NCBI RefSeq assembly: GCF_001718195.1
Contig: NZ_MCNV01000001.1
Span: 496,001-560,000 of the forward strand
Direction of reading: 5' to 3'
Length of the DNA stretch: 64,000 bases
From: Paraburkholderia nodosa
GTDB lineage: Bacteria; Pseudomonadota; Gammaproteobacteria; Burkholderiales; Burkholderiaceae
Shown here: positions 54,202-63,263 of the stretch, in pieces
How positions within the stretch are numbered: position 1 is the first letter of the stretch
How the letters are laid out: each line of letters opens with the position of its first letter
Program-made: the position numbers and the translations under genes
The notes under the pieces: model-generated
Told to the model about the DNA's origin: nothing
What the model saw: only the letters and a program-made list of their open reading frames with translations
Database searches by the model: none

Positions 54202-56655
54202 ATGACAGCCATCGGTCTCGAGTTCGATCAGTTGCAAAGCAGCGTCGAAGCGCTGCGTCGTTCCCTCTCCAATCGCCTGATGTACGGTGTCGGCAAGGAC
54301 GCCGTGACAGCCCGTCCGCAGGACTGGCTGCATGCTGCGGCGCTCGCCGTGCGCGACCGGCTCGTCGAGCGCTGGATGATCACCACGCGCCGCCAGTACG
54401 ACCAGGACGTCAAACGCGTCTATTACCTGTCGATGGAATTTCTCATCGGCCGCACATTCTCGAACGCGCTGATCGCGCTCGGCATCCACGACCAGATGAA
54501 AGAGGCGCTGGCGAGCGTGGGCGTCGACATGGACACGGTGCTCGACTACGAGCCCGACGCGGCGCTCGGCAACGGCGGTCTCGGCCGGCTCGCGGCGTGC
54601 TTTCTCGATTCGATGGCGACGCTCGGCATTCCGGGTTTCGGCTATGGCATTCGCTATGACTACGGCATGTTTCGCCAGCAGGTCGTGAACGGCGAACAGG
54701 TCGAAGCGCCCGACTACTGGCTGCGCTATGGCAATCCGTGGGAGTTTCCGCGGCCCGAGGTCCAGTATCCCGTGCGCTTCGGCGGGCGCACCATGCAGCG
54801 CAACGGCCATGTGGAATGGGTCGACGCGCAGCATGTGAACGCCATGGCCTACGACACGGTCATTCCCGGCTACGCCACTAGCGCGACCAACACGCTGCGG
54901 CTGTGGTCCGCGCGCGCGGATGAAGAACTCGATCTCTCGGCGTTCAACCAGGGCGACTATCAGCGCGCGGTGGAAGCGCGCAACATCTCCGAGAACGTCT
55001 CGCGGCTGCTCTATCCCGACGACTCGACGATGGCCGGGCGCGAACTGCGTCTGCGCCAGGAATACTTTTTCGTCTCCGCGACGATGCAGGACCTGATTCG
55101 CCGCTACCTGCGCACGCACAGCACGTTCGGGCGCTTCTCCGAAAAGGTCGCGGTGCACCTGAACGACACGCACCCGGTGCTGGCCATTCCCGAGCTGATC
55201 CGCCTGCTCGTGGACGTGCATCATCTGCCGTGGGACGAGGCGATGGGCCACGTGCGCCGTGTGTTCTCGTACACCAACCACACGCTGATGCCCGAAGCGC
55301 TGGAAACCTGGGACGTCGAACTATTGGCGCGCCTCTTGCCGCGCCACCTCGAAATCATCTTCGACATCAACGCCGCGTTCCTGCGCGAAGCGAGCGACCG
55401 CGGCGCGCACGACCTCGACCTGATCCGCCGCATCTCGCTCGTGGACGAATACGGTCAGCGCCGCGTGCGTATGGCCTATCTCGCGATCGTGGCGAGCCAC
55501 AAGGTGAACGGTGTCTCGAAGCTGCACTCGCAACTGATGACGCGCGATATCTTCGCCGACTTCGCGCGTCTCTTTCCCGACCGCTTCACGAACGTGACTA
55601 ATGGCATCACGCCGCGCCGCTGGCTCGCGCAGGCGAGCGCGCCGCTCGCGCGCCTCGTGGACGAAGCGATCGGGCCGCGCTGGCGCAGCGATCTCTTCGA
55701 GCTGGGCGCGCTGCGCAAACTGCGCGGCGACGCGTCGTTCGAAGCCGCCTTCCGTGCGGCCAAGCGCAGCAACAAGGTGCGCCTCGCACATCGCGCCCTG
55801 CAGCGCACGGGCATCGTCTTCAATCCCGACGCGCTGTTCGACATGCAGGTCAAGCGCATTCACGAGTACAAGCGCCAGTTGCTCAACGTGCTGCACGTGA
55901 TCACGCGCTACAACCGCATTCTCGAAGCGCCGGAGCGTGACTGGGTGCCACGCGTCGTGCTGTTCGCGGGCAAGGCCGCGTCGGCGTACCGCATGGCGAA
56001 GATGATCATCCACCTCATCAACGACGTGGCCACGAAGATCAACAACGATCCCGCAGTGGGCGATCGGCTCAAGGTGGTGTTCGTGCCGAACTACGGCGTG
56101 AGCGTGGCCGAGGCGCTGATTCCCGCGGCGGACCTGTCCGAGCAGATCTCGACGGCGGGCACCGAAGCGTCGGGCACCGGCAACATGAAGCTCGCGCTCA
56201 ACGGCGCGCTCACCATGGGCACGCTCGACGGCGCGAACATCGAGATCGGCGAGGCCGTGGGGCAGGACAACATTTTCATCTTCGGCCACACGTCCGACCA
56301 GGTCGATCAGCTGCGTTGCGCGGGCTACCGGCCGCGCCAGGTCTACGAGGAAAACGCCGAGCTGCGCCGCGCGCTCGACCAGATCCGTATGGGCTTCTTT
56401 TCACCGCACGATTCGGCACGCTACACGGACATCTTCCACACGCTCGTGGACTGGGGCGACCACTACCTCGTGCTGGCCGACTACTCGGCCTTCATCGAGG
56501 CCCAGGACGCCGCCGACCAGCGTTTCATGGACGTCCCCGCGTGGACCGCGAGCGCGATCGAAAACGTGGCAGGGATGGGGAAATTTTCGTCGGACCGTGC
56601 GATCGCGGAATACGCCCGCGATATCTGGCACGTGAAGTCGATCGAGATGGAGTGA
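54202..56655 (+). CDS. glgP: glycogen/starch/alpha-glucan phosphorylase
   Basis: 817 residues, a normal length. The family features are complete: the N-terminal RVYYLSMEFLIGRTFSNAL, GNGGLGRLAACFLDSMA, VHLNDTHPVLAIPELIRL, KRIHEYKRQLLN and the PLP Lys in EASGTGNMKLALNG. It releases glucose 1-phosphate from glycogen with phosphate. No other glg genes lie in this window. Codon use matches the neighbours. Confidence 0.96.
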   Translation: MTAIGLEFDQLQSSVEALRRSLSNRLMYGVGKDAVTARPQDWLHAAALAVRDRLVERWMITTRRQYDQDVKRVYYLSMEFLIGRTFSNALIALGIHDQMKEALASVGVDMDTVLDYEPDAALGNGGLGRLAACFLDSMATLGIPGFGYGIRYDYGMFRQQVVNGEQVEAPDYWLRYGNPWEFPRPEVQYPVRFGGRTMQRNGHVEWVDAQHVNAMAYDTVIPGYATSATNTLRLWSARADEELDLSAFNQGDYQRAVEARNISENVSRLLYPDDSTMAGRELRLRQEYFFVSATMQDLIRRYLRTHSTFGRFSEKVAVHLNDTHPVLAIPELIRLLVDVHHLPWDEAMGHVRRVFSYTNHTLMPEALETWDVELLARLLPRHLEIIFDINAAFLREASDRGAHDLDLIRRISLVDEYGQRRVRMAYLAIVASHKVNGVSKLHSQLMTRDIFADFARLFPDRFTNVTNGITPRRWLAQASAPLARLVDEAIGPRWRSDLFELGALRKLRGDASFEAAFRAAKRSNKVRLAHRALQRTGIVFNPDALFDMQVKRIHEYKRQLLNVLHVITRYNRILEAPERDWVPRVVLFAGKAASAYRMAKMIIHLINDVATKINNDPAVGDRLKVVFVPNYGVSVAEALIPAADLSEQISTAGTEASGTGNMKLALNGALTMGTLDGANIEIGEAVGQDNIFIFGHTSDQVDQLRCAGYRPRQVYEENAELRRALDQIRMGFFSPHDSARYTDIFHTLVDWGDHYLVLADYSAFIEAQDAADQRFMDVPAWTASAIENVAGMGKFSSDRAIAEYARDIWHVKSIEME

Positions 56656-56674
56656 GGGGCGAGCGCCCGCGGTG

Positions 56675-56710
56675 CTTCCGGCAGTACTTCCGGCAGTACT
56701 TCCGGCGGTA
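56675..56710. repeat. three tandem 12-bp repeats
   Basis: CTTCCGGCAGTA occurs twice, followed by CTTCCGGCGGTA (one change), without spacers. The array lies between the glgP stop and the stop of the next gene on the other strand; its length is a multiple of three. Confidence 0.85.
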
Positions 56711-57127
56711 TCAGGGCGCTGAGGGCCGCGTCGTGCCGCCTTCGGCCTGCGCCGCTTGCGCGGCCTTGGCGATGCGCACCGCTTCCTGCACACGTTCGAG
56801 GAATGCCGGGTCGAGGCTCGTGACCGCCTCGCGCGATTCTCCGCCCGTCACGACATAGAGCCGGTGCACGGCTTCCTGCCAGAGCCACGCGAGCCAGCCC
56901 ACCACGATCACCATCACGCCGCACGCGAGACCGGACGCCGAGCCGAGCACACCACCCACGACAGCGCCGGCGGCGCCGACCAGGCTGATCGCGATCGGCA
57001 CCACGCGGCTGCGCCGCCCGATGACGATACGCACGTCCTCGATGTCGCGCATGGGGAAGACCTGGCCGGCTGCGGAAAGCGCGTTGCGCGTCACCGAGAC
57101 GGCGGCTTCGTTGAAAGGGAGTTCCAT
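56711..57127 (-). CDS. membrane protein of the DUF6232 type
   Basis: 138 residues from the ATG before ELPFNEAAVSVTRNALSAAG. A small beta-rich N-terminus ends in RDIEDVRIVIGRRSRVV, then two membrane helices at about 43-85 (PIAISLVGAAGAVVGGVLGS and LACGVMVIVVGWLAWLW), followed by a cytoplasmic tail. This layout matches DUF6232 by eye. Role unknown. The 12-bp repeats directly follow the stop. Confidence 0.6.
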   Translation of the reverse strand: MELPFNEAAVSVTRNALSAAGQVFPMRDIEDVRIVIGRRSRVVPIAISLVGAAGAVVGGVLGSASGLACGVMVIVVGWLAWLWQEAVHRLYVVTGGESREAVTSLDPAFLERVQEAVRIAKAAQAAQAEGGTTRPSAP

Positions 57128-57294
57128 CGGTTCGATCGCTGCGAGGTGAGAGAGCGCAGCGTACCAGAAGCGGGGCCAGGGCGGGGTCGCAGCGGACATA
57201 ACGTCGCAGGCCGCACGCATGGCGGGGTGGGCCGTCTGCCGGAGCCGCTATACTTGCGCGCTTTTAATGCCCCCGTCGGCACCAGGGATTCTCC

Positions 57295-57636
57295 ATGAGC
57301 GCACTGCCACGCTGTCCGAAATGCAATTCCGAGTTCACCTACGAAGACGGTGACGTCTACATCTGCCCGGAGTGTGCACATGAATGGTCGGCGCTAGCCA
57401 CCGCGCCGGCTGAAACAGCGGGCAAGGTGTATCGCGATTCGGCCGGCAATGTCCTCCAGGACGGGGATACCGTCACGGTCATCAAGGACCTGAAACTCAA
57501 GGGTTCGGGTGGCGTGATCAAGATGGGCACCAAAGTAAAGAATATCCGGCTGGTGGACAGCGACCACGATATCGATTGCAAGATCGACGGCTTCGGCGCC
57601 ATGAGCCTCAAATCGGAATTCGTCAGGAAGGCGTGA
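57295..57636 (+). CDS. yjdM: YjdM/PhnA family zinc-ribbon protein
   Basis: 113 residues. A zinc ribbon at the N-terminus (CPKCNSEF, then CPECAHEW) is followed by the compact PhnA domain with [20 protein letters not shown] and [19 protein letters not shown]. The family was once named for a phosphonate role, but the function remains unproven. It is not linked to the phn genes at the right end of the window. Confidence 0.9.
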   Translation: MSALPRCPKCNSEFTYEDGDVYICPECAHEWSALATAPAETAGKVYRDSAGNVLQDGDTVTVIKDLKLKGSGGVIKMGTKVKNIRLVDSDHDIDCKIDGFGAMSLKSEFVRKA

Positions 57637-57670
57637 CGAAGGGTGTCGTCGTGCATCGACTGCGATGAAC

Positions 57671-57704
57671 CAAAAAAAAGCGGGGCATCCCAAGGGATGC
57701 CCCG
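57671..57704 (-). terminator. intrinsic terminator of the second porin gene
   Basis: On the minus strand CGGGGCATCCC pairs with GGGATGCCCCG around two bases and continues into a T-run of eight. Confidence 0.9.
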
Positions 57705-57799
57705 TCCGGTAAGGCGCGGCGTGCAGCGCGAGCTGCGGCGCGCCGAGCAGAGCCGGCGCTATGAGTCGCCGGCCGCCGCTGTTGCGCGAGTCACGCTGC

Positions 57800-58975
57800 T
57801 TAGAACTTGTGGCGGATACCGACGCGAACCGCGACTTGATCCTGCGAACCCGTGCCCGACGGCTGGTAGATGCTCGAGCTCGAGTCGCCGATCTGCGCCT
57901 GTACCTTCTGGCCGTTCGCGAGCGTGCCCGATGCGTCCTGGTACGACACGAGGCCGTAGACGTCGGTGCGCTTGCTGAGCGCGTAGTCGAGCGATGCGTT
58001 GACCTGGTTCCAGTGAGCCGTCTGGCTGCCCGAGGTGCGCGAGTACGTGTAGCCAAGGCCAGCCGCGAGAGCCGGCGTGAAGGCGTACTTGCCGCCTGCT
58101 TCGTACGCGTTGTAGAGCGTCGAGGAACCGGCGATCGGCGAAAGCAGCGTGTTGGTCCACAGGGCCCACAGCGTTGCCGGGCCGACGATGTAGCGGCCAC
58201 CGACACCGAACGAACGCGTGTCGCGCAGCGTGCCCTGTGCAACGTTGGCGATCGTGGTCGTCGTCGACGGCGTGGTCTGGCCCGGGTACGTCTGGTTGAA
58301 GTAGGCAGCGCCGATGCTGAACGGGCCGTAGCCGTAGTTCGCGCCGAAGCTGTACGCGCGCGACGAGCCGGCGATCGGGCTGGCCGCCGGACCCGTTGCC
58401 GGTGCGCCGGCGAACGAGGTCGAGTTCGAGAAGCCGTACAACGCGCCGAACGTGAAGCCCGAGAAGTTCACGCTCTGGAACTTGACCGCGTTGTTGATGC
58501 GGCTCGACGTCAGCTGGTCGATGTCGTTGAAGTGGTACGCCCAGTTACCCGAAACCGTGTTGCCACCGGTCGAGTACTGCGCGCCGAGAATGTCCGTGTT
58601 GAGCGAGTATTGACGGCCGAACGTCAGCGAACCGATGTTCGACTGCGTCAGACCGACGAAAGCTTGACGGCCGAACATCGCGCCGCCCTGGCCTGCCGTG
58701 CCGTTACCGCTGTTGAAGCCGTTTTCGAGCACGAAGATCGCCTTCAGGCCGCCGCCCAGGTCTTCCGTGCCGCGCAGGCCCCAACGGCTGCCCTGCGCCA
58801 CGCCGTCACCGTACGAGAACTGATGCGAACTGCCGTTCGTACCGTTCGAGTTCTTCACGTTGCTGATGTAATTCACACCCGCGTCGATCACGCCGTACAG
58901 CGTTACGCTGCTTTGTGCGTGGGCAACGCCTGCGATCGAGGCCAGAATAGCGGTGGTCAGAATTTTCTTATTCAA
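57800..58975 (-). CDS. trimeric general porin (Gram-negative type)
   Basis: 391 residues. The signal peptide (NKKILTTAILASIAGVAHA) is followed by QSSVTLYGVIDAGVNYISNV. GLRGTEDLGGGLKAIFVLEN and MFGRQAFVGLTQSNIGSLTF are porin motifs, and the protein ends in Phe (GIRHKF). It should form an outer-membrane diffusion pore, like the porin at 22458, with which it shares the same motifs but which is a separate paralog. The start lies downstream of a long AT-rich leader. Confidence 0.93.
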   Translation of the reverse strand: MNKKILTTAILASIAGVAHAQSSVTLYGVIDAGVNYISNVKNSNGTNGSSHQFSYGDGVAQGSRWGLRGTEDLGGGLKAIFVLENGFNSGNGTAGQGGAMFGRQAFVGLTQSNIGSLTFGRQYSLNTDILGAQYSTGGNTVSGNWAYHFNDIDQLTSSRINNAVKFQSVNFSGFTFGALYGFSNSTSFAGAPATGPAASPIAGSSRAYSFGANYGYGPFSIGAAYFNQTYPGQTTPSTTTTIANVAQGTLRDTRSFGVGGRYIVGPATLWALWTNTLLSPIAGSSTLYNAYEAGGKYAFTPALAAGLGYTYSRTSGSQTAHWNQVNASLDYALSKRTDVYGLVSYQDASGTLANGQKVQAQIGDSSSSIYQPSGTGSQDQVAVRVGIRHKF

Positions 58976-59426
58976 CTGTTTCTCCGGGTAAAGGACGAGA
59001 TGACTACTCCGGCCTCTTATGGGCCGGTCAATGCGACGGGCTGCAATTTAAGGGTCGATAACGAAAGGAATGTGACAGTAAGACTTTGTAGGCAAAATGT
59101 CGCCATTCTGTTGTGTGGAAGCGACACACGGGTTGCACCCGCGGAGAGCGGCGCCCGAAGCCCGTCGTTATTGGCTTCGCGGGCAATTTTCCTGTCAATT
59201 TGAAAGACTGGACTGCGGCAATCGGCCTTATAAGAATTTTTCCTAAGCTTTCTTCTATTTGCCGGGTTAAGCCATCTTTTGAACCTGACTTCAAGCTGAG
59301 TTTGATTCATTTCAAGGGCGCATTAACGGCCCGATCAATGCGCGCTTTACACGTCTGATTGCCATCGATTCATCGAAGCAGAAAATTAGTTAACCGAAAT
59401 AATTGAAATAACCGGGAAACGCCTAT
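58976..59426. other. porin upstream region, A/T-rich
   Basis: About 450 bases with no persuasive gene, distinctly A/T-richer than the surroundings, especially from 59180 to 59430. It should carry the porin promoter and a long untranslated leader. Nothing else is recognised. Confidence 0.5.
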
Positions 59427-59461
59427 AAAAAAGGCTCGCACCTATGGCGCGAGCCCTTTTA
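59427..59461 (-). terminator. intrinsic terminator of the desuccinylase-like gene
   Basis: GGCTCGC and GCGAGCC (59433-59455) pair around a 9-base loop. The minus strand continues with six Ts; the plus strand has four, so it may work in both directions. Confidence 0.8.
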
Positions 59462-59478
59462 CGACAAGGCGTTGCAGG

Positions 59479-60594
59479 TTACAGCGAAAGAAGCGAGCCG
59501 CTGCGAATGGGCTTTTCGCCGGCAATGCGTGCGACTTCCATGCCGGCCGTGGCGAAGCGCGCGCTATGGCGTGCATACATCACGCCGCTCACGCCCGCGT
59601 GCAGCGTCGTCACGGTGTCGGCGAGCGGGTCGATGACATCGGCAATGGCCGCGCCGCGTTCCACCCACGTGCCGCAATCCACGCGAAACACGAGCACGCC
59701 GCTGGCAGGCGCCACGATCGGCTCCGTGCCCGCGAGCGGCGTGGCTGCATGGGCGAGTGGCGGCAGCGGCGCGGCCGTGCCTTCGATGACGCCGCGCCCG
59801 ATCAGATAGTCGACGATGGCCTGGGCGTCGTGCTCTGCGAGCTCGTGCGAGACGTCGCGCTGGCCGCGCAGCTCGACCGTTACCGAAATCGAGCCGTACG
59901 GGATGGGGAAGCGCGTGCCGAATTGCTCGCGCAGCTCCGACCAGCAGAAGCTGTGAATCTCGTCGAACGGGTTGCCGATCGAGTTGAGCGCGAGGAGCGA
60001 CGCCTTGGCGTCGAGATAGCGCGCGAGCGGCTCGACGTCGGACCACAGCTCGGGGTTCGTGTAGATGTGCATGGCGGCTTCCCAGTCGCAATGCAGATCG
60101 AGCACGATGTCTGCATCGTACGAAAGGTGCTGGAGCGCGAGGCGCATCGAATCGAGTTCGGTTTTCGGCTTCTGAGCGGCCAGCGCTTCGCCCATGGCCG
60201 CACGGATGGCCGTGCGGTTCGCGGCTTCGTCGGGCCCGAGACGCGCCTCGATGCTGGGCAGCACGAGCGCGGTGAGCTCGTGGAAATTGCGGTTGAAGTT
60301 CTGCGCCGTGTTCGATTCGAAGCGGCCGATCATATGCCCGAGCCAGTGCTGATTCAGGCCCACGGGGTTCGGCACCGGCACGATCACGATCTCGCCGCGA
60401 AGGCGGCCCGCAGCTTCCAGCTCCGCGAGCTTGCGGCGCAGCGCCCACGAGACGAGCATGCCCGGCAGTTCGTCGGCGTGGAGCGAGGACTGGATGTAGA
60501 CCTTGGGACCGCCGGCCTTGCCGTAGTGGAAACTGGCAAGTTCCCGCGCGGTACCGAGGGCGGGCGCGATCAACGGGTGGTTTCGGGTTTGCAT
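59479..60594 (-). CDS. succinylglutamate desuccinylase/aspartoacylase family protein (M14)
   Basis: 371 residues from the ATG before QTRNHPLIAPALGTARELAS. The zinc site is visible in SSLHADELPGMLVSW (His and Glu) and LDLHCDWEAAMHIY (His). A C-terminal barrel-like domain with GVLVFRVDCGTWVERGAAIA resembles a biotinyl/lipoyl fold, as in this subfamily. It removes an acyl group from an amino acid derivative. It is followed, 232 bases upstream on the same strand, by a HisJ-type binding protein, so arginine or ornithine derivatives are possible substrates. Confidence 0.85.
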   Translation of the reverse strand: MQTRNHPLIAPALGTARELASFHYGKAGGPKVYIQSSLHADELPGMLVSWALRRKLAELEAAGRLRGEIVIVPVPNPVGLNQHWLGHMIGRFESNTAQNFNRNFHELTALVLPSIEARLGPDEAANRTAIRAAMGEALAAQKPKTELDSMRLALQHLSYDADIVLDLHCDWEAAMHIYTNPELWSDVEPLARYLDAKASLLALNSIGNPFDEIHSFCWSELREQFGTRFPIPYGSISVTVELRGQRDVSHELAEHDAQAIVDYLIGRGVIEGTAAPLPPLAHAATPLAGTEPIVAPASGVLVFRVDCGTWVERGAAIADVIDPLADTVTTLHAGVSGVMYARHSARFATAGMEVARIAGEKPIRSGSLLSL

Positions 60595-60772
60595 GATGGA
60601 TGCGCGAGGCGCGGCGGCCCGCAAAGGTGTTGGAGTGAACGATGGCCCCGTAAGCACATGCAGGGGGCCGTATACCGATCTTAGCCGATTCGACGCGCCG
60701 CCGGAACCGGCGCGCGCTCACGCGCCTGCGGCATCGTCTGAAAATACGGAATCCGAAATAAAAATCCGGAAA

Positions 60773-60802
60773 TGAAAAAGCCCGGACACAAAGCCCGGGC
60801 TT
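60773..60802 (-). terminator. intrinsic terminator after the HisJ-type gene
   Basis: AAGCCCGG pairs with CCGGGCTT (60778-60802) and the minus strand continues into TTTTTCATTTCC. Confidence 0.8.
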
Positions 60803-60838
60803 CGTGCGCCGTGATGCAGCGCCGGCGCGATGCGGTGC

Positions 60839-61606
60839 TTAGCCGCCGTACACGTCGAAGTCGAAGTACCTGGATTCGATCTTTTTATAGGTACCGTCCT
60901 TGATCATGTCGGCGATGGCCTTGTCGATCTTGCCCTTCAGGTCGGCGTCTTCCTTGCGCAGGCCGATGGCGGCAGCGCCCGTCGGGATTTCCTTGCCGGC
61001 GAACTGGAAGCCAGCGCCGCGCGGCGTCTTCAGGAAGCCCAGATCCGCCTGCACTTCATCCTGCAGCGCAGCGTCCAGACGGCCCGAGATCAGGTCGGCG
61101 TAGACCTGGTCCTGGTTCTGGTAAGGAACGACGTTCACGCCCTTCGGTGCCCAGTTTTCCTTCGCGTAGGTTTCCTGGATCGTGCCTTGCTCGACGCCAA
61201 CCGACTTGCCCTTGAGCGAGTCGGCCGTCGGGGCGAGGCTCGAGCCCTTCTTGGCGACGAGGCGCGTCGGCGTGTTGAACAGCTTCGCCGAGAAGGCGAT
61301 CTGCTGCTCGCGCTGCGGGGTGATCGTCATCGACGAGAGCACGCCGTCGAACTTCTTGGCCTTCAGGCCCGGGATCATGCCGTCGAAATCTTGCTCGACC
61401 CACACGCACTTGGCGTTCAGGCGCTTGCAGATTTCGTTGCCGAGGTCGATGTCGAAGCCGACCAGCTTGCCATCGGGTGCTTTGGATTCGAACGGTGCGT
61501 AGCTGGCGTCAACGCCGAAACGCACGGTGGACCAGTCCTTCGCATGGGCGACGCCGGCCGAGACGGCGAGCACGGCAACCGTGAGGGTGGCAAGCAGTTT
61601 CTTCAC
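60839..61606 (-). CDS. ABC transporter substrate-binding protein (HisJ/ArgT type)
   Basis: 255 residues from a GTG with GAGGAGTACCC upstream. The signal peptide (KKLLATLTVAVLAVSAGVAH) precedes VRFGVDASYAPFESKAPDGK and GFDIDLGNEICKRLNAKCVW, typical of the lysine/arginine/ornithine-histidine binding proteins; DFDGMIPGLKAKKFDGVLSS and ITPQREQQIAFSAK follow. It captures a basic amino acid in the periplasm. No permease genes are adjacent. Own terminator downstream. Confidence 0.9.
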   Translation of the reverse strand: MKKLLATLTVAVLAVSAGVAHAKDWSTVRFGVDASYAPFESKAPDGKLVGFDIDLGNEICKRLNAKCVWVEQDFDGMIPGLKAKKFDGVLSSMTITPQREQQIAFSAKLFNTPTRLVAKKGSSLAPTADSLKGKSVGVEQGTIQETYAKENWAPKGVNVVPYQNQDQVYADLISGRLDAALQDEVQADLGFLKTPRGAGFQFAGKEIPTGAAAIGLRKEDADLKGKIDKAIADMIKDGTYKKIESRYFDFDVYGG

Positions 61607-61929
61607 TATGGGTACTCCTCGAGATGGTTCAGGGCGCGCCGCGTGCGGTTGTGCCGCCATGGCGCACTTCCCGGCGCGGCTCGCGCCGGATTATTGTTGG
61701 ACCTGCCAGCCTGCGGCCAGCGAAGCGCGCGCAAGCTTACCAGGTCAAAATTGCTGCGTCGCTAGTGTAATACCGGATAGCGGGAAAGGGTGCCGGTAAG
61801 TGTACGCCCGTGCGCTTGTACGATTTAACGCAAAGCCTTGTCGGGCAAGGCGAACGGGCCAATGGGGACAGGCCAATGCGGGGGCTTGGGAGGGGCTGCG
61901 CGATGCTCTGCCGCAACAGTCGGAAGAAT

Positions 61930-62041
61930 GCGATGCCGCGCGGTCGCGGCATCGTCAGCAATCTGAATGGAAATTGAAATCGATTCGACGGCGCGCCGTT
62001 GGTTTTCGGCCCGAATAGGGCCAGACAACGCGCCGTTTTTT
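61930..62041 (+). ncRNA. candidate small RNA ended by an intrinsic terminator
   Basis: A perfect 9-bp hairpin GATGCCGCG-CGGT-CGCGGCATC (about 61931-61952) is followed by a terminator with an internal hairpin. No protein gene lies upstream on the plus strand. The 5' end is unknown and may be well before 61930. Confidence 0.4.
61988..62041 (+). terminator. orphan plus-strand terminator with nested hairpin
   Basis: ACGGCGCG (61988-61995) and CGCGCCGT (62029-62036) enclose a second stem, GGCCC-GAATA-GGGCC (62008-62022); six Ts follow. Both neighbouring genes are on the other strand. Confidence 0.65.
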
Positions 62042-62083
62042 GTCGCGGTGCAGCAACGAATCGGCTGCACCGCGTGGACGACG

Positions 62084-63217
62084 TCAGACTATGCGCACGC
62101 CCGCGCGCCACGTCGCGCGCGGCACGGGCAGCGAATCGAGCATCGTCACCCGCACGAAGTCCGCGCGCAGGCCCGGCTCGATCGCGCCGCGATCGTGCAG
62201 GCCCGACTTGCTGGCGGGTTCCCACGAGACCGTAGCGAGCGCGCGCGGCAGCGTCCAGTCGGCCTTGGTCACGAGGTCGAATGCGGCGGTCAGGAGGCTC
62301 GACGGCACGTAGTCGGACGAGAGGATGTCGAGCAAACCGGCCTGGGCCAGCTCCAGCGCCGAGACGTTGCCCGAGTGCGAGCCCCCGCGCACCACGTTCG
62401 GCGCACCCATGATCGTCGCAATGCCGCGCTTTTTCGCTTCCTCGGCGGCCACGCGCGTGGTCGGGAATTCGGCGAGCACGATGCCTTCGGCCGCGGCCTG
62501 CTCGACGTGCTCCACGAGCGTGTCGTCGTGGCTCGCGAGCGGGATGTTGCGCGTGCGGCAACGCTGCACGATTTCGAGGCGGTGCGCGTCGGCGTAGCGT
62601 TCCTGCTCCGTGGCCATTTCGGTGAGCATCGTGTTGGTCTGCTCGTCGGTCCACTTGCCGTGGCGCTCCTGAAATTTGCGCCATTGCTCGCGGTCGTGCC
62701 ACTGGCGCTGGCCCGGCGTGTGGTCCATTACCGAGGCGAGGCGCAGCAGCGGGTGGTCGCTCAGCATGTCGAACAGCTCGATCACGTCTTCGGTGGCGAT
62801 TTCGCAGCGCAAGTGCAGGAAGTGCTCGGCGCGCAGCAGGTTGCGCTCGGAAAAGCGCGTGAGCGCCTTGGCGCTAGCGAGCTGCACGTCGCGGCCGCGC
62901 ACGCCCACGGCCAGGCGCGTGCCGATGGCCAGCGCGTCGAATACCGTGGTGATGCCGGCGGCGGCGATCTGCGCGTCGTGAATCACGAATGCGGCGTCGG
63001 TGTTCCAGTGCACGCCGGGGCGCGGCGCGAGGTGCTTTTCCAGGTTGTCGGTGTGCAATTCGACGAGACCGGGCAGCAGGAAGTCGCCCTCCCAGTCTTC
63101 GGCTTCGGGCGCGGCGGTCGAGCCGCGCGAGATGTCGCGGATCTTGCCGTCTGCCACGCTTAGCGTGCCGGTGAAAACTTCGTCTCGCGTCACGATGCGA
63201 GCGTTCTTGATCAACAT
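62084..63217 (-). CDS. phnM: alpha-D-ribose 1-methylphosphonate 5-triphosphate diphosphatase
   Basis: 377 residues from the ATG before LIKNARIVTRDEVFTGTLSV. An amidohydrolase fold with metal-binding residues in LPGLVELHTDNLEKHLAPRP and MDHTPGQRQWHDREQW; the chain around ALIFDALAIG-type loops and VFDALAIGTRLAVG follows PhnM. It removes pyrophosphate from the ribose phosphonate intermediate of the C-P lyase pathway. Transcribed after phnL with 46 bases between them. Confidence 0.92.
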   Translation of the reverse strand: MLIKNARIVTRDEVFTGTLSVADGKIRDISRGSTAAPEAEDWEGDFLLPGLVELHTDNLEKHLAPRPGVHWNTDAAFVIHDAQIAAAGITTVFDALAIGTRLAVGVRGRDVQLASAKALTRFSERNLLRAEHFLHLRCEIATEDVIELFDMLSDHPLLRLASVMDHTPGQRQWHDREQWRKFQERHGKWTDEQTNTMLTEMATEQERYADAHRLEIVQRCRTRNIPLASHDDTLVEHVEQAAAEGIVLAEFPTTRVAAEEAKKRGIATIMGAPNVVRGGSHSGNVSALELAQAGLLDILSSDYVPSSLLTAAFDLVTKADWTLPRALATVSWEPASKSGLHDRGAIEPGLRADFVRVTMLDSLPVPRATWRAGVRIV

Positions 63218-63263
63218 CGTCAGGCTCCGTATCAGATATCGGTTTGCGCCGTTCAGGCGGGTT

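Larger units (their letters stand above)
61607..62083. other. intergenic region with possible small RNA
   Basis: 477 bases between the HisJ-type gene and phnM, which both lie on the minus strand. The part next to the binding-protein start (61607-61760) carries its promoter. From about 61840 on it has two hairpins and a plus-strand terminator but no convincing reading frame. Confidence 0.5.
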
